Source: an uncultured bacterium (GTDB taxonomy: Bacteria > Bacteroidota > Bacteroidia > Bacteroidales > Paludibacteraceae). From it: a DNA stretch of 13,030 nt. This document shows positions 6,955 through 13,030 of the stretch, in pieces. A program made the position numbers and the translations under genes. The stretch is taken from assembly GCA_947074225.1 (NCBI GenBank), contig CAMTOX010000013.1, positions 1 through 13,030 on the forward strand, in the 5' to 3' direction. The stretch's first letter is position 1. Every line of letters begins with the position of its first letter. Under the pieces are notes generated by a model that searched no databases, was not told the DNA's origin, and was given only the letters and a program-made list of their open reading frames with translations.

Positions 6955-8823
6955 ATGGCAGAAGAAACTCTTATTACAGCATCGTCAGAGTATACCGATG
7001 ATAATATTCGTACGCTGGAGGGTCTTGAACATGTGCGTTTAAGACCTGGTATGTACATTGGTAAATTGGGTGATGGTACCTATGCCGACGATGGTATCTA
7101 TGTGCTATTGAAAGAGGTGATAGATAACTCTATTGATGAGTTCCGTATGAAATTCGGAAACCAAATAGATATTATACTCGATGGGCGCAAACTTTCGGTT
7201 CGTGACTTTGGTCGTGGTATACCTCAAGGCGCTATGGTAGCTGCTGTATCTATTATGAATACCGGAGGTAAGTATGATAGTAAGGCTTTCCAAAAGTCGG
7301 TAGGTCTGAATGGAGTAGGTACAAAAGCTGTTAATGCTCTATCGGCAACCTTTACCGTGATGTCTTTCAGAGAGGGTAAGATGAAACGAGCCGACTTTGA
7401 AAAGGGTATACTTGTTCAAGAATATGATTTGGTAGATACTACAGAACGCAATGGTACCTATATAGAGTTTACTCCCGACGACGGAGAAAAGCTATTTGGA
7501 AACTTTAAATTCAACCCAGATTTTATCGAGACCATGCTACGTAACTATAGCTATCTTAATCCAGGATTAGTTATTTACTTCAATGGTACTAAATTCTGTT
7601 CTAAGAATGGATTGTTAGATCTTTTACATGAGAATAATACCGCAGAACCACTCTATCCGATAGTGCATCTAAAAGGCGAGGATATTGAGATTGCCTTTAC
7701 TCATACTGATCAGTATGGAGAGGAGTACTACTCTTTTGTTAACGGACAGCATACCACGCAAGGAGGTACACACCAATCGGCATTTCGTGAGGCATTTGGT
7801 AAGACTATTAAAGAGTATTATAATAAGAATGGTATGGAACTCTCCGATATCCGTTCTGGTTTTGTTGGTGCCATCTCTATAGCTGTACAAGAGCCGGTCT
7901 TTGAATCGCAGACTAAGATTAAGTTAGGATCTAAAGATATGGGACCAGATGGTCCTACAGTGGCTAAGTTTATTGGCGATTTTGTAAAGAGAGAGGTAGA
8001 TAACTATTTGCATAAAAATCTTGAAACTTCCGACATTATGTTCAAGAAGATTCAAGACTCAGAAAAAGAACGTAAGGCTATTGCTGGGGTAACGAAACTT
8101 GCTCGTGAGCGTGCTAAGAAGGTTAGTCTGCACAATAAAAAACTTAGAGATTGCCGTATTCACTTTAATGATACTAAGGGAGAACGCAAAACAGATAGTT
8201 GTATCTTTATTACCGAGGGTGACTCAGCATCGGGATCTATCACTAAGAGCCGCGATGTAACTACACAAGCTGTATTTAGTTTGCGCGGTAAACCTTACAA
8301 TAGTTACGGACAAACTAAGAAAGTAGTATATGAGAATGAAGAGTTCAATCTTTTGCAAGCAGCATTAAATATTGAGGATGGCTTAGATGGTTTGCGTTAT
8401 AACAAGGTTATTATTGCTACCGATGCCGATGTCGATGGTATGCATATTCGCTTGCTGTTGATGACTTTCTTCTTACAATTCTTCCCGGATCTTGTTAAGA
8501 AAGGGCATATATATATTCTTCAGACTCCTCTATTCCGTGTGCGTAATAAAAAAGAAACGCGTTATTGCTATACTGAAGATGAACGTTTGGATGCTATGAA
8601 ATCGCTTGGAGCTAATCCGGAAATTACCCGATTTAAAGGTTTGGGTGAGATATCTCCCGACGAGTTTAAGCATTTTATTGGTAAGGATATTCGTTTAGAT
8701 CAAGTGAAACTAAGCAAGCGTGATGCGGTATCAGAACTTCTTGCCTTCTATATGGGTGAGAATACACCAGAACGTCAAACGTTCATTGTAGAGAATCTTA
8801 TTGTGGATGAAGATGAACTGTAG
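6955..8823 (+). CDS. parE: DNA topoisomerase IV subunit B (type IIA ATPase subunit)
   Basis: ATPase subunit of the type IIA topoisomerase that decatenates daughter chromosomes; it works with ParC. The GHKL ATPase domain carries EVIDNSIDE (Glu54 is the catalytic base, Asn58 the Mg ligand), DFGRGIP (84-90) and the ATP-lid GLNGVGTK (117-124). The transducer has QHTTQGGTH. The TOPRIM domain has EGDSASGS (Glu421) and DADVDG (490-495, metal-binding aspartates). The C-terminal [13 protein letters not shown] is the usual type IIA motif. The 622-residue length and short linker, without the extra GyrB insert, fit ParE rather than GyrB, as does the [26 protein letters not shown] start common in Bacteroidota topoisomerase IV. 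No parC lies beside it. Downstream is the convergent exonuclease gene, across the long palindrome. GyrB is the alternative, but less likely. Confidence 0.93.
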   Translation: MAEETLITASSEYTDDNIRTLEGLEHVRLRPGMYIGKLGDGTYADDGIYVLLKEVIDNSIDEFRMKFGNQIDIILDGRKLSVRDFGRGIPQGAMVAAVSIMNTGGKYDSKAFQKSVGLNGVGTKAVNALSATFTVMSFREGKMKRADFEKGILVQEYDLVDTTERNGTYIEFTPDDGEKLFGNFKFNPDFIETMLRNYSYLNPGLVIYFNGTKFCSKNGLLDLLHENNTAEPLYPIVHLKGEDIEIAFTHTDQYGEEYYSFVNGQHTTQGGTHQSAFREAFGKTIKEYYNKNGMELSDIRSGFVGAISIAVQEPVFESQTKIKLGSKDMGPDGPTVAKFIGDFVKREVDNYLHKNLETSDIMFKKIQDSEKERKAIAGVTKLARERAKKVSLHNKKLRDCRIHFNDTKGERKTDSCIFITEGDSASGSITKSRDVTTQAVFSLRGKPYNSYGQTKKVVYENEEFNLLQAALNIEDGLDGLRYNKVIIATDADVDGMHIRLLLMTFFLQFFPDLVKKGHIYILQTPLFRVRNKKETRYCYTEDERLDAMKSLGANPEITRFKGLGEISPDEFKHFIGKDIRLDQVKLSKRDAVSELLAFYMGENTPERQTFIVENLIVDEDEL

Positions 8824-8887
8824 GTTTATATGTTATAACTATCTAAATAGTTATCTATATAAAGATTTGTTTGTATCTAGAAAATTT

Positions 8888-8939
8888 CAAATAACAAAGC
8901 ACCTATTGAACATATGTTCAATAGGTGCTTTGTTATTTG
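8888..8939. terminator. 52-bp perfect palindrome, probable bidirectional terminator
   Basis: Positions 8888-8913 and 8914-8939 are exact reverse complements (26-bp arms, centre CATATG, no spacer). It lies between the convergent parE (ends 8823) and exonuclease (ends 8948) genes. The GC-richer core AGCACCTATTGAAC is followed on each side by a T-rich arm (CTTTGTTATTTG), which suits intrinsic termination in both directions. A smaller hairpin, ATAACTAT (8835-8842) with ATAGTTAT (8847-8854), lies between it and parE. Confidence 0.85.
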
Positions 8940-8947
8940 TGTTCTAC

Positions 8948-9442
8948 TCATAATATTAGCAGAGCTATTTGAGCACATGCTTCGGCATCGCTCAAGGCAT
9001 GATGGTGATGCTCCAAGTGGTAGTCGCATTCTGCTGCCACGATGTTGAGTCGGTGACTTTCTAAGTATGGGAAAGCTTTTCTGGATGCCTGTAACGTACA
9101 GTAGAAGGTGTAGTTGGGGTAGGGTATCTCGTAATGATTAAAAGCAGCTTTCAGGCAACTTTCATCAAACGATTTGTTGTGGGCTACCAATGGAAGTCCC
9201 TGTAGTTGCGATGCTATCTCCTCCCAAACTTCCGGAAAATGCTTAGCATTCTCGGTGTCGTCAGGTCTTATGCCATGTACACGGATGTTATTATAGTTGT
9301 AGTAATTTGGCGTTGGGCGCACTAGTCGATAGAAACTGTCGGTAATCTTTCCATCTCTCACTATTACGATGCCTACTGAGCATATGCTTGTGCGGCTACC
9401 GTTGGCTGTTTCAAAATCTATAGCAGCAAAATCTCTTAACAT
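8948..9442 (-). CDS. DnaQ-like DEDDh 3'-5' exonuclease
   Basis: Stand-alone exonuclease of the DEDDh (RNase T/DnaQ) superfamily, 164 residues, essentially just the nuclease fold. The metal-binding and catalytic residues are in order: Asp9 and Glu11 in AIDFET, Asp93 in AHNKSFDESCL, and His147 and Asp152 in the H-x4-D motif HHALSDA. It removes nucleotides from 3' ends of DNA or RNA; the actual substrate cannot be told from sequence. It lacks the polymerase-binding tail of a canonical DnaQ epsilon and any PolC or UvrC-like fusion, so I give no gene symbol. Its start lies 11 nt after the msrAB stop on the same strand, with a purine-rich stretch (AAGAGAAGAAAC) as a ribosome site. The two are therefore probably co-transcribed. 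The 3' end abuts the 52-bp palindrome shared with parE. Confidence 0.88.
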   Translation of the reverse strand: MLRDFAAIDFETANGSRTSICSVGIVIVRDGKITDSFYRLVRPTPNYYNYNNIRVHGIRPDDTENAKHFPEVWEEIASQLQGLPLVAHNKSFDESCLKAAFNHYEIPYPNYTFYCTLQASRKAFPYLESHRLNIVAAECDYHLEHHHHALSDAEACAQIALLIL

Positions 9443-9453
9443 AGTTTCTTCTC

Positions 9454-10527
9454 TTATTTTACTAAATCAATATAGGCTCCATATCCCTCTTTTTCCATCT
9501 CTTCTTTAGGGATGAAGCGTAATGCGGCGCTATTAATACAATAGCGCAATCCGCCTGCATCAATGGGCCCATCGGTGAAGACATGCCCTAAGTGTGCATT
9601 GCCAAGTTTGCTGCGTACCTCTACTCGCCGCATGCCATGGCTCTCATCGCGTCTCTCCTCTATCAATCCTTTGTCAATGGGTCTGCTGAAGCTTGGCCAG
9701 CCACAGCCGGAATCGAACTTATCGGTCGAAACAAAAAGTGGTTCGCCTGTGGTGATATCCACATAAATACCTTTACGTTCTTCATTCCAATAGGCATTCC
9801 TAAAGGCAGGTTCAGTACCATTTTCTTGAGTAACCTGATATTGTAATGGAGTAAGTAGTTCTTTCAATGTCTCGGGTGTCTGTTTCTGGTAGATGGCAAC
9901 ATCGTGTGTGCGCTTAGCAAGCTCCATCAGACGTGGTGAGATATGGCAGTAACCACCGGGGTTTTTCTCCAGATAGTCCTGATGGTAAAGTTCGGCCTCA
10001 TAGAAATTGTCTAATGGCAACACCTCTACCACTAATTTCTTTTGATAGTTCTTTTGCAGTTCGGCAAGGGCAGCATTTATTGTAGGTAGGTCGGCCTCGT
10101 CGGTATAATAGATACCGGTTCGGTATTGCGTACCAATGTCCATCCCTTGGCGGTTGAGCATGGTGGGGTCTATGGTCATGAAGAAGAGGTCCAGAAGGCG
10201 TTCTAATGGAACAGCATCTTGGTCGTAAGCCACATAGACAGTCTCGGCATGGCCTGTATTGTCGTCGCACACTTCGCGGTAGGAAGGGTTTTCGGTGGTG
10301 CCATTGGCATAGCCAACTTTTGTTTCTACAACTCCCTTAACTTGTCTTATGAAGTGTTCTGTTCCCCAGAAACACCCTCCGGCTAAATAGATCTCGGCAT
10401 TTGCTTTCATATGCTTTTCTCCTTTAATAGATGTACTTTGTGTTGTTTGAGCCTTTGTCTTGGTCTGTTCCTTGCAGCCAAAACTGCAGAGGCATAGGAA
10501 TGTAACAATGTAGATATAAGTTTTCAT
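9454..10527 (-). CDS. msrAB: lipoprotein bifunctional methionine sulfoxide reductase MsrA/MsrB
   Basis: Repairs oxidised methionine in proteins: MsrA reduces the S-sulfoxide, MsrB the R-sulfoxide. A signal peptide with lipobox SFGC (lipidated Cys18) and a polar linker (19-43) predict an envelope-anchored enzyme. The MsrA domain (about 45-200) has GGCFWGTE with catalytic Cys52 and a candidate resolving Cys194 in GGYCHI. The MsrB domain (about 218-340) has GCGWPSF (Cys275) and [11 protein letters not shown] with catalytic Cys330. The two zinc CxxC pairs of type 1 MsrB are absent ([13 protein letters not shown] and [11 protein letters not shown] replace them), so this is a zinc-free MsrB. A second in-frame ATG at 10410 (Met40) lies just before the MsrA domain behind a strong AAAGGAG and could give a cytosolic form. 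The exonuclease gene follows after 11 nt; typA lies upstream with its own terminator. Confidence 0.95.
   Translation of the reverse strand: MKTYIYIVTFLCLCSFGCKEQTKTKAQTTQSTSIKGEKHMKANAEIYLAGGCFWGTEHFIRQVKGVVETKVGYANGTTENPSYREVCDDNTGHAETVYVAYDQDAVPLERLLDLFFMTIDPTMLNRQGMDIGTQYRTGIYYTDEADLPTINAALAELQKNYQKKLVVEVLPLDNFYEAELYHQDYLEKNPGGYCHISPRLMELAKRTHDVAIYQKQTPETLKELLTPLQYQVTQENGTEPAFRNAYWNEERKGIYVDITTGEPLFVSTDKFDSGCGWPSFSRPIDKGLIEERRDESHGMRRVEVRSKLGNAHLGHVFTDGPIDAGGLRYCINSAALRFIPKEEMEKEGYGAYIDLVK
10419..10425 (-). promoter_or_regulatory. internal Shine-Dalgarno-like site within msrAB
   Basis: On the minus strand AAAGGAG lies 8 nt upstream of the in-frame ATG at 10410-10408 (Met40). This is textbook spacing, whereas the first start at 10527 has only a weak site. 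Initiation here would skip the signal peptide and lipobox and still yield complete MsrA and MsrB domains. Confidence 0.4.
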
Positions 10528-10565
10528 AACCTATTTACTTTCTGTAGGTCAATACAAATTTCGTT

Positions 10566-10573
10566 CAAAGATA
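10566..10573 (-). promoter_or_regulatory. Bacteroidota -7 promoter element for msrAB-exonuclease
   Basis: The minus strand reads TATCTTTG, an exact TAnnTTTG match, 38 nt upstream of the msrAB ATG. It lies downstream of the typA terminator, so msrAB and the exonuclease have their own transcription start. No clear -33 TTTG is seen. Confidence 0.65.
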
Positions 10574-10633
10574 AATCTTTTAATCTTAATTATCGGGAAA
10601 TAGTAGAACTTTATACCACTCCTTCCAGATATG

Positions 10634-10670
10634 AAAAAGGCGTAAAGAGTATTGCTCTTTACGCCTTTTT
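10634..10670 (-). terminator. rho-independent terminator after typA
   Basis: Perfect 16-bp stem, AAAAAGGCGTAAAGAG (10634-10649) with CTCTTTACGCCTTTTT (10655-10670), with a 5-nt loop. Read on the minus strand it ends in a five-T run, 17 nt past the typA stop. It is the strongest intrinsic terminator in the window and is symmetrical enough to work in both directions. Confidence 0.92.
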
Positions 10671-10687
10671 GTTATTATCTTAAAAGA

Positions 10688-12487
10688 TTATTTCTTTGTC
10701 GCTCTCTTACGTTCGTTCTCATCTAGCAAGATTTTACGAATACGTAAGTGGTTAGGAGTGATTTCCAAATACTCATCTTCTTTAATATACTCTAACGACT
10801 CTTCTAAACTCATTACAATTGGTGGAATAAGTTTCGCTTTATCGTCGGCACCCGAAGCGCGCATGTTTGTAAGCTTTTTACTCTTGGTAACGTTTACTAC
10901 CATATCGCCCTCTTTAGCGTTTTCGCCAACTACTTGCCCGGCATATACATCTTCTTGTGGGAAGATGAAGAATCGGCCGCGATCTTGAAGTTTATCAATG
11001 GCATAGGCAAAAGCGGTTCCCGATTCCATAGCTATGATAGAGCCATTTTGGCGACGTTCTATTTCGCCTTTCCAAGGTTCGTAAGCCATGAAGCGGTGAG
11101 CCATGATAGCTTCACCAGCCGATGCTGTTAATACGCTATTACGTAGACCTATGATACCACGCGATGGAATAGAGAATTCCATGTGGATACGGTCTTTTTG
11201 AGTTTGCATAGTTTGTAACTCCCCTTTACGACGGGTTACAAGGTCGATGATTTTGCTTGCCGACTCCTCAGGAAGGTTTACTGTTAAGTTTTCAATAGGT
11301 TCGCAAAGTACACCATCTATCTCTTTGGTGATAACTTGTGGTTGACCAACTTGTAACTCATATCCTTCACGACGCATGGTTTCAATTAATACCGAAAGGT
11401 GTAGCACACCACGTCCTGAAACACGCCAAACATCGCTATTTTCATCTTTCTCAACGCGTAGTGCCAAGTTCTTATCCAACTCTTTCATTAAACGGTCGTG
11501 GATGTGACGTGACGTCACAAACTTACCATCTTTACCAAAGAAAGGTGAATCGTTATTGGTGAACGACATGCTCATTGTAGGTTCATCAATTGCAATAGGC
11601 ACCAATGGTTCTGGATTTTCTAAATCGCAAATAGAGTCGCCAATTTCAAATCCTTCAACTCCAATAACAGCACAGATATCGCCCGAAGCCACTGAAGGTA
11701 CCGCAGTACGTCCAAGTCCGGTAAAGGTGTTCAATTGTTTAATACGCGATTTAATTACTTTACCATCGCGTTTTACCAATGCCACATCCATATTCTCTTT
11801 TAATTCGCCACGGTGTACACGTCCCACTGCAATACGACCTACATACGACGAATAGTCTAAAGAGGTGATGAGCAATTGAGGGGTACCCTCTAATTGTGGA
11901 GGAGCAGGGATATGATCAACAATAGCGTCTAATAAAGGTAGGATAGAGTCTGAAGGCTGTTTCCAATCGTCCGACATCCAGTTCTCTTTTGCCGAACCAT
12001 AAACAGTATGGAAATCCAACTGCTCTTCGGTAGCATCTAAGTTGAACATCAAATCAAATACCGCTTCGTGTACTTCGTCCGGACGACAGTTTGGTTTGTC
12101 GACCTTATTAATTACAACAATAGGTTTTAAGCCCATTTGTAAAGCTTTTTGCAATACGAAACGTGTTTGAGGCATTGGACCCTCAAAGGCATCGACCAAA
12201 AGCAAGCAGCCGTCGGCCATGTTTAGTACACGCTCTACTTCACCACCAAAGTCGGCGTGACCCGGAGTGTCGATAATATTGATTTTGTGATCTCTATAAT
12301 TGATTGAAACGTTCTTCGAAAGAATAGTGATACCGCGCTCACGTTCCAAATCGTTATTATCGAGCATCAGTTCACCTGTTTGCTGATTATCACGGAACAG
12401 CTGACCGGCCAATAACATCTTGTCTACCAACGTCGTTTTTCCGTGGTCTACGTGTGCTATAATAGCAATGTTTCTAATATTTTGCAT
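10688..12487 (-). CDS. typA: translational GTPase TypA/BipA
   Basis: Ribosome-binding GTPase of the EF-G/LepA class, implicated in 50S assembly and stress or cold adaptation. The G domain has G1 AHVDHGKT (11-18), the G2 threonine in RGITI (Thr54), G3 DTPGH (73-77) and G4 NKVD (127-130). It is followed by a beta-barrel domain II (about 205-295), EF-G domain III- and V-like modules, and the BipA-specific C-terminal domain (GRFFIFPQEDVYAGQVVGE, then NMRASGADDKAKLIPP). The basic tail RIRKILLDENERKRATKK is typical. At 599 residues it is full length with no break. The start is the only sensible ATG directly before NIRNIAIIAHVDHGK. It has its own promoter and terminator and is monocistronic. EF-G is excluded by its shorter length and the BipA tail, LepA by the absence of the LepA C-terminal domain. 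Confidence 0.97.
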   Translation of the reverse strand: MQNIRNIAIIAHVDHGKTTLVDKMLLAGQLFRDNQQTGELMLDNNDLERERGITILSKNVSINYRDHKINIIDTPGHADFGGEVERVLNMADGCLLLVDAFEGPMPQTRFVLQKALQMGLKPIVVINKVDKPNCRPDEVHEAVFDLMFNLDATEEQLDFHTVYGSAKENWMSDDWKQPSDSILPLLDAIVDHIPAPPQLEGTPQLLITSLDYSSYVGRIAVGRVHRGELKENMDVALVKRDGKVIKSRIKQLNTFTGLGRTAVPSVASGDICAVIGVEGFEIGDSICDLENPEPLVPIAIDEPTMSMSFTNNDSPFFGKDGKFVTSRHIHDRLMKELDKNLALRVEKDENSDVWRVSGRGVLHLSVLIETMRREGYELQVGQPQVITKEIDGVLCEPIENLTVNLPEESASKIIDLVTRRKGELQTMQTQKDRIHMEFSIPSRGIIGLRNSVLTASAGEAIMAHRFMAYEPWKGEIERRQNGSIIAMESGTAFAYAIDKLQDRGRFFIFPQEDVYAGQVVGENAKEGDMVVNVTKSKKLTNMRASGADDKAKLIPPIVMSLEESLEYIKEDEYLEITPNHLRIRKILLDENERKRATKK

Positions 12488-12535
12488 TGAGTTTCAACTA
12501 TTTCTAATAGTAATATTGTTTTATTTATAAGAGTG

Positions 12536-12543
12536 CAAAGGTA
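12536..12543 (-). promoter_or_regulatory. Bacteroidota -7 promoter element for typA
   Basis: The minus strand reads TACCTTTG, an exact TAnnTTTG match, 48 nt upstream of the typA ATG, giving a predicted leader of about 42 nt. A matching -33 TTTG is not evident. Confidence 0.68.
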
Positions 12544-12655
12544 ATGAATTTCTGTCATATAGATACTTAAAATTACCATACGTTTTGAAAATTGTTTACC
12601 TATTACTCTCAATTTATCTCAATGTATTTAGTAATATCTTTATATATAGACATTT

Positions 12656-12680
12656 ACACATGAAGATGTGTCTATTTTTT
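12656..12680 (+). terminator. orphan terminator-like hairpin
   Basis: Stem ACACAT (12656-12661) with ATGTGT (12666-12671), a GAAG tetraloop, then CTATTTTTT. A competing longer pairing uses TAGACA (12647-12652) with TGTCTA (12669-12674). The T-run is on the plus strand, but the only neighbouring gene on the left, typA, is transcribed the other way. Nothing annotated needs this terminator, so it may end a short plus-strand RNA. Confidence 0.45.
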
Positions 12681-12705
12681 AATGCGCGATTTTTACTGTA
12701 ATAAA

Positions 12706-12750
12706 GCTTATAAATTATGTTATAAAACATAATTATCACGTTTTATAAGC
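12706..12750. repeat. compound inverted repeat (nested stems)
   Basis: Outer arms GCTTATAAA (12706-12714) and TTTATAAGC (12742-12750) are a perfect 9-bp match. Inside them TTATGT (12715-12720) pairs with ACATAA (12727-12732) around the loop TATAAA, leaving a 9-nt bulge on the right. As RNA it would be a bulged long hairpin; as DNA, a cruciform or a dimer-binding site. No T-run of terminator quality follows on either strand. Confidence 0.5.
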
Positions 12751-12805
12751 ACCTATATCGACATCGTAGATTAAACTATTGGTAGGCGTTGCTATCTTGT
12801 TATCT

Positions 12806-12926
12806 TCTATTATTTTGTTTGGTCATGTCTTATTTACTTCTCTCTTATTATTGTTTGTTTCTTTCGCGCTTTTATTATCATCTCTCTTTCCACGCTCGTC
12901 TGTAATTTGAATCTATTATTTTGTTT
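12806..12926. repeat. 15-nt direct repeat in a pyrimidine-rich tract
   Basis: TCTATTATTTTGTTT occurs exactly at 12806-12820 and 12912-12926, 106 bp apart, with a degenerate third version near 12842-12860. The plus strand is strongly T/C-rich throughout. The repeats are short and low in complexity, so chance is possible. Confidence 0.35.
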
Positions 12927-13019
12927 CGCCATTATTTCTAATGTTCTCGATGTCTTTGTTGTTTTTGGATCGTAAGCCCCTAAAACATTGAATTTTGCAT
13001 GTTTCCTATTCTGTTGCAT
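12834..13019 (-). CDS. possible small basic hypothetical protein (weak)
   Basis: A 61-residue frame beginning MQQNRKHAKF and ending TIIREK, bounded upstream by an in-frame TAA at 13025-13023, so the ATG at 13019 is its true 5' limit. The product is very basic and polar, with no hydrophobic core, signal peptide or motif I recognise. In favour: the A-rich leader before ATG fits Bacteroidota initiation, and the strand is purine-rich. Against: low complexity, no visible promoter (its upstream lies outside the window), and a possible plus-strand promoter overlapping its 5' end. I consider chance at least as likely as a gene. Confidence 0.2.
   Translation of the reverse strand: MQQNRKHAKFNVLGAYDPKTTKTSRTLEIMAKQNNRFKLQTSVEREMIIKARKKQTIIREK
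12964..12997 (+). promoter_or_regulatory. possible promoter for a gene beyond the right edge
   Basis: TTTG (12964-12967) and GAATTTTG (12990-12997) are 22 nt apart. They resemble the Bacteroidota -33 TTTG and -7 TAnnTTTG pair, with one mismatch and slightly long spacing. If real, transcription would start near 13004 and run out of the window, divergent from typA. Confidence 0.35.
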
Positions 13020-13030
13020 TTTTTATTTTT

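Larger units (their letters stand above)
12544..12833. other. AT-rich non-coding region upstream of typA
   Basis: No frame here has a credible length or start on either strand. The stretch holds an orphan plus-strand terminator-like hairpin (12656-12680) and a compound inverted repeat (12706-12750), described separately. I see no tRNA, rRNA or known riboswitch signature, and no insertion sequence ends. Confidence 0.6.

Noticed and set aside
8835-8854. Small hairpin ATAACTAT-CTAA-ATAGTTAT after parE as the parE terminator.
   Set aside because: It is AT-only apart from one G-C pair and has no T-run; the long palindrome just downstream is the far better terminator.
12622-12663. 13-codon plus-strand frame (MYLVISLYIDIYT) whose stop falls in the orphan terminator hairpin, like an attenuator leader peptide.
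   Set aside because: There is no run of regulatory codons, no ribosome site, and no downstream gene within reach on the plus strand; such frames are expected by chance in AT-rich sequence.
12825-12905. 26-codon plus-strand frame in the pyrimidine-rich tract (starts MSYLLLSYY).
   Set aside because: The hydrophobic appearance follows from the T-rich strand composition; there is no credible ribosome site or TAnnTTTG promoter upstream.
1-13030. CRISPR arrays, tRNA or rRNA genes, insertion sequences, prophage or toxin-antitoxin and defence genes.
   Set aside because: No regularly spaced repeats, cloverleaf-like segments, transposase motifs or terminal inverted repeats were seen on either strand; the coding content is core housekeeping.

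Overview
The window is chromosomal housekeeping sequence from a member of the Bacteroidota, most likely the order Bacteroidales. Three things point there. The promoters that can be recognised carry the Bacteroidota -7 element TAnnTTTG rather than TATAAT. Ribosome binding sites are mostly A-rich without a Shine-Dalgarno sequence. The proteins also fit: a GldJ-like lipoprotein, a lipoprotein MsrAB fusion and a Smr-tailed MutS2 starting with LYPNNFE. I cannot name a genus from the sequence alone.

Left part (1-2466): a dihydropteroate synthase gene (folP, minus strand) diverges from a GldJ-type SUMF1/FGE-fold lipoprotein gene (plus strand). Back-to-back promoters lie in the 196-bp gap. The folP frame ends about 50 residues early and lacks the C-terminal phosphate-binding RVHDV motif. 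Middle part (2467-8940): asnS (asparaginyl-tRNA synthetase), mutS2, a 57-residue two-helix membrane protein and parE (topoisomerase IV subunit B) all run on the plus strand, separated by hairpin terminators except between mutS2 and the small gene. A perfect 52-bp palindrome at 8888-8939 closes this run and probably terminates transcription from both sides.

Right part (8948-12543): on the minus strand, typA/bipA (ribosome-associated GTPase) comes first in transcription order and has its own promoter and terminator. It is followed by an msrAB-exonuclease pair only 11 nt apart, which is probably one operon with its own promoter. The last 490 bases (12544-13030) contain no convincing gene. They hold an orphan plus-strand terminator, a compound inverted repeat, a pyrimidine-rich tract with a 15-nt direct repeat, a weak 61-codon minus-strand frame, and a possible promoter firing out of the right edge.

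The genes serve separate core jobs: folate synthesis, envelope/secretion, tRNA charging, ribosome or DNA handling, chromosome decatenation, protein repair and translation stress. Apart from msrAB-exonuclease they do not form one pathway. I found no clear undescribed multi-gene system. The items most worth a second look are the truncated folP, the internal Shine-Dalgarno start in msrAB, the long palindrome, and the structured non-coding region right of typA.
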